DNA of 13,902 bases, taken from contig JACDDF010000013.1 of assembly GCA_013817135.1 (NCBI GenBank), positions 1-13,902 of the forward strand. Reading direction: 5' to 3'. The position numbers and the translations under genes are program-made. Shown here piece by piece: positions 12,817 through 13,902 of this stretch. This DNA is from Nitrospirales bacterium. GTDB lineage: Bacteria; Nitrospirota; Nitrospiria; Nitrospirales; UBA8639. Each line of letters starts with the position of its first letter. The first letter of the stretch is position 1. The notes beneath the pieces are model-generated. The model did no database searches. It was given only the letters and a program-made list of their open reading frames with translations, and had not been told where the DNA came from.

Positions 12817-13902
12817 ATGAATATGTGGATTGTCCCAGGTGCGCCGTTGATGGAGGGCCAAGGCTGGCGGATTTGGTGTTCGCAAAAAGGGGAAGGCAAC
12901 TTTCTTCCGCCGCAGGTCGAGGTGCGGCAGAAGAATGCGACGGTCCCGTCAGAGAGTACATGGACTCTCCTCCCCCAACTTCCAGGATTGAAGCGACGAA
13001 TGGGTGTGATGGTCCTCACGCTCAACACTCCAGGTCCACCGGAAGGTGCTTTCTATTCTGTCACTCTGGCAACGAATCAAGAGAGCCAGGTCTTTCAATG
13101 GTGGACGATGCCGTACCAGGTCACCGCTCAACCGGTGACCATTCTGTTTGCCTCCTGCTTTTGGCATAACAATGACCGCGAGGGATATTACCGATCCGGT
13201 CTTCAGGAGCTGGGGCAGTTGGCTCATCCGCACTTTAAATTATTACTGGGTGATCAGGTCTATGGAGATTGGCCGAATGCTTGGGATTTAGGCGATGAGG
13301 GCATCGAACTCTATGCGAAGCGATACGCCCAATATTGGGGAGATGAGGCCTATCGGGAAGCCTTACAAGTCTGCCCGAACTTTTTTACCTGTGATGACCA
13401 TGAATACTGGAACGATTATCCTGAAAAACAAATACAACTGCCTCAGACCTGGGCGTCGAAGAATCGAAAAACCTATGGGGGAGTAGCGGAGGACCTCTAT
13501 TACCAGTATCAACGATGTCTGAATCCTGATGAGGCTCACTGGTACCGGTTTGAGATCGATCCGGTCTCGTTTTTTATTACCGACACCCGTTCAGAGCGGG
13601 AAGCGTGCAATGACAAGGGCACTTGTCATTTCATGTCGGATGAACAATGGATCGCCTTGGAAGCCTGGCAACAGGATTTGAAAGGTCCAGGCGTGTTGAC
13701 TTTGGGCCAACCGCTCTTTCAAAAAGACGGGGATTTCCGTGACCATTCCTTATCGAATTTTAAACAGGATTATGCTCGTCTCTGGCGGGTGATCGAGCGG
13801 TCCTTAGCCGGGCAGAATTCCCAGCATCGACCACACGATATCTTAATTCTGTCGGGAGATATTCATACGGGACGGTATGCGGAAGCCCATGGGCCATTTC
13901 CT
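12817..13902 (+). CDS. PhoD-like metallophosphatase, 3'-truncated by window edge
   Basis: The frame runs without a stop to the window end; 362 residues are visible. Residues 1-105 look like an all-beta N-terminal domain. The metallophosphoesterase core then shows the PhoD-family motifs in order: FASCFWHNN (near 110), LLLGDQVYGDW (D146), FFTCDDHEYWNDYP (D193, D194, H195), FFITDTRS, and LSGDIHTGRY (D348, H350). These are the expected metal ligands and active-site segments of PhoD-like phosphodiesterases and phosphatases. The substrate is not evident. Classical PhoD is exported by Tat, but here neither a twin-arginine motif nor a hydrophobic signal is present after the ATG, so a cytoplasmic enzyme is predicted. 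The end of the protein lies outside the window, so the total length is unknown. Confidence 0.88.
   Translation, partial: MNMWIVPGAPLMEGQGWRIWCSQKGEGNFLPPQVEVRQKNATVPSESTWTLLPQLPGLKRRMGVMVLTLNTPGPPEGAFYSVTLATNQESQVFQWWTMPYQVTAQPVTILFASCFWHNNDREGYYRSGLQELGQLAHPHFKLLLGDQVYGDWPNAWDLGDEGIELYAKRYAQYWGDEAYREALQVCPNFFTCDDHEYWNDYPEKQIQLPQTWASKNRKTYGGVAEDLYYQYQRCLNPDEAHWYRFEIDPVSFFITDTRSEREACNDKGTCHFMSDEQWIALEAWQQDLKGPGVLTLGQPLFQKDGDFRDHSLSNFKQDYARLWRVIERSLAGQNSQHRPHDILILSGDIHTGRYAEAHGPFP

Noticed and set aside
1..13902. CRISPR array, transposon, integrase, tRNA or toxin-antitoxin genes
   Set aside because: Looked for on both strands by eye; no repeat-spacer array, transposase-like protein, tRNA fold or small paired genes were found.

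Overview
The window looks like a chromosomal stretch of a Gram-negative (diderm) bacterium of moderate GC content. Two lipoprotein signal peptides, a Tad/Flp pilus assembly block, a multi-PAS hybrid histidine kinase and an HD-GYP protein point to a free-living, signalling-rich organism. The overall style is compatible with Nitrospirota (Nitrospira-like), but that is an impression from protein flavour and not a proven assignment. I see no insertion sequence, phage gene, CRISPR array, tRNA or rRNA.

Region 1 (left edge to 5684, + strand) is the inner-membrane motor part of a Tad/type IVc pilus locus. In order it holds cpaE/tadZ (5' end cut by the window edge), tadA/cpaF (secretion ATPase), tadB and tadC (paired T2SSF platform proteins), and tadD (TPR pilotin-like lipoprotein). 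Spacing from cpaE to tadC is tight (about 9 to 90 nt). tadD follows after a 178-nt leader. The pilin, prepilin peptidase, secretin and minor pilins are not in view and, if present, would lie upstream.

Region 2 (5685-6362) is about 680 nt with no credible gene, between convergent genes. It carries several perfect short inverted repeats and no convincing terminator T-tract.

Region 3 (11145 down to 6363, - strand) holds three co-directional genes. These are a small TPR lipoprotein, a DUF3391 plus HD-GYP protein (predicted c-di-GMP phosphodiesterase), and a 902-residue hybrid sensor kinase (four PAS-like regions, HisKA, HATPase_c, C-terminal receiver). A 9-bp hairpin sits in the 52-nt gap between the HD-GYP and kinase genes. 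Another inverted repeat overlaps the HD-GYP start codon. Convergent placement beside the Tad genes makes a surface-attachment signalling role attractive, but that is inference only.

Region 4 (11311 to the right edge, + strand) is divergent from region 3. It holds a YihY/'ribonuclease BN'-family membrane protein with a winged-helix-like extension and an acidic Pro/Gly-rich tail, followed after 27 nt by a PhoD-like metallophosphatase that has no N-terminal export signal and runs off the window.
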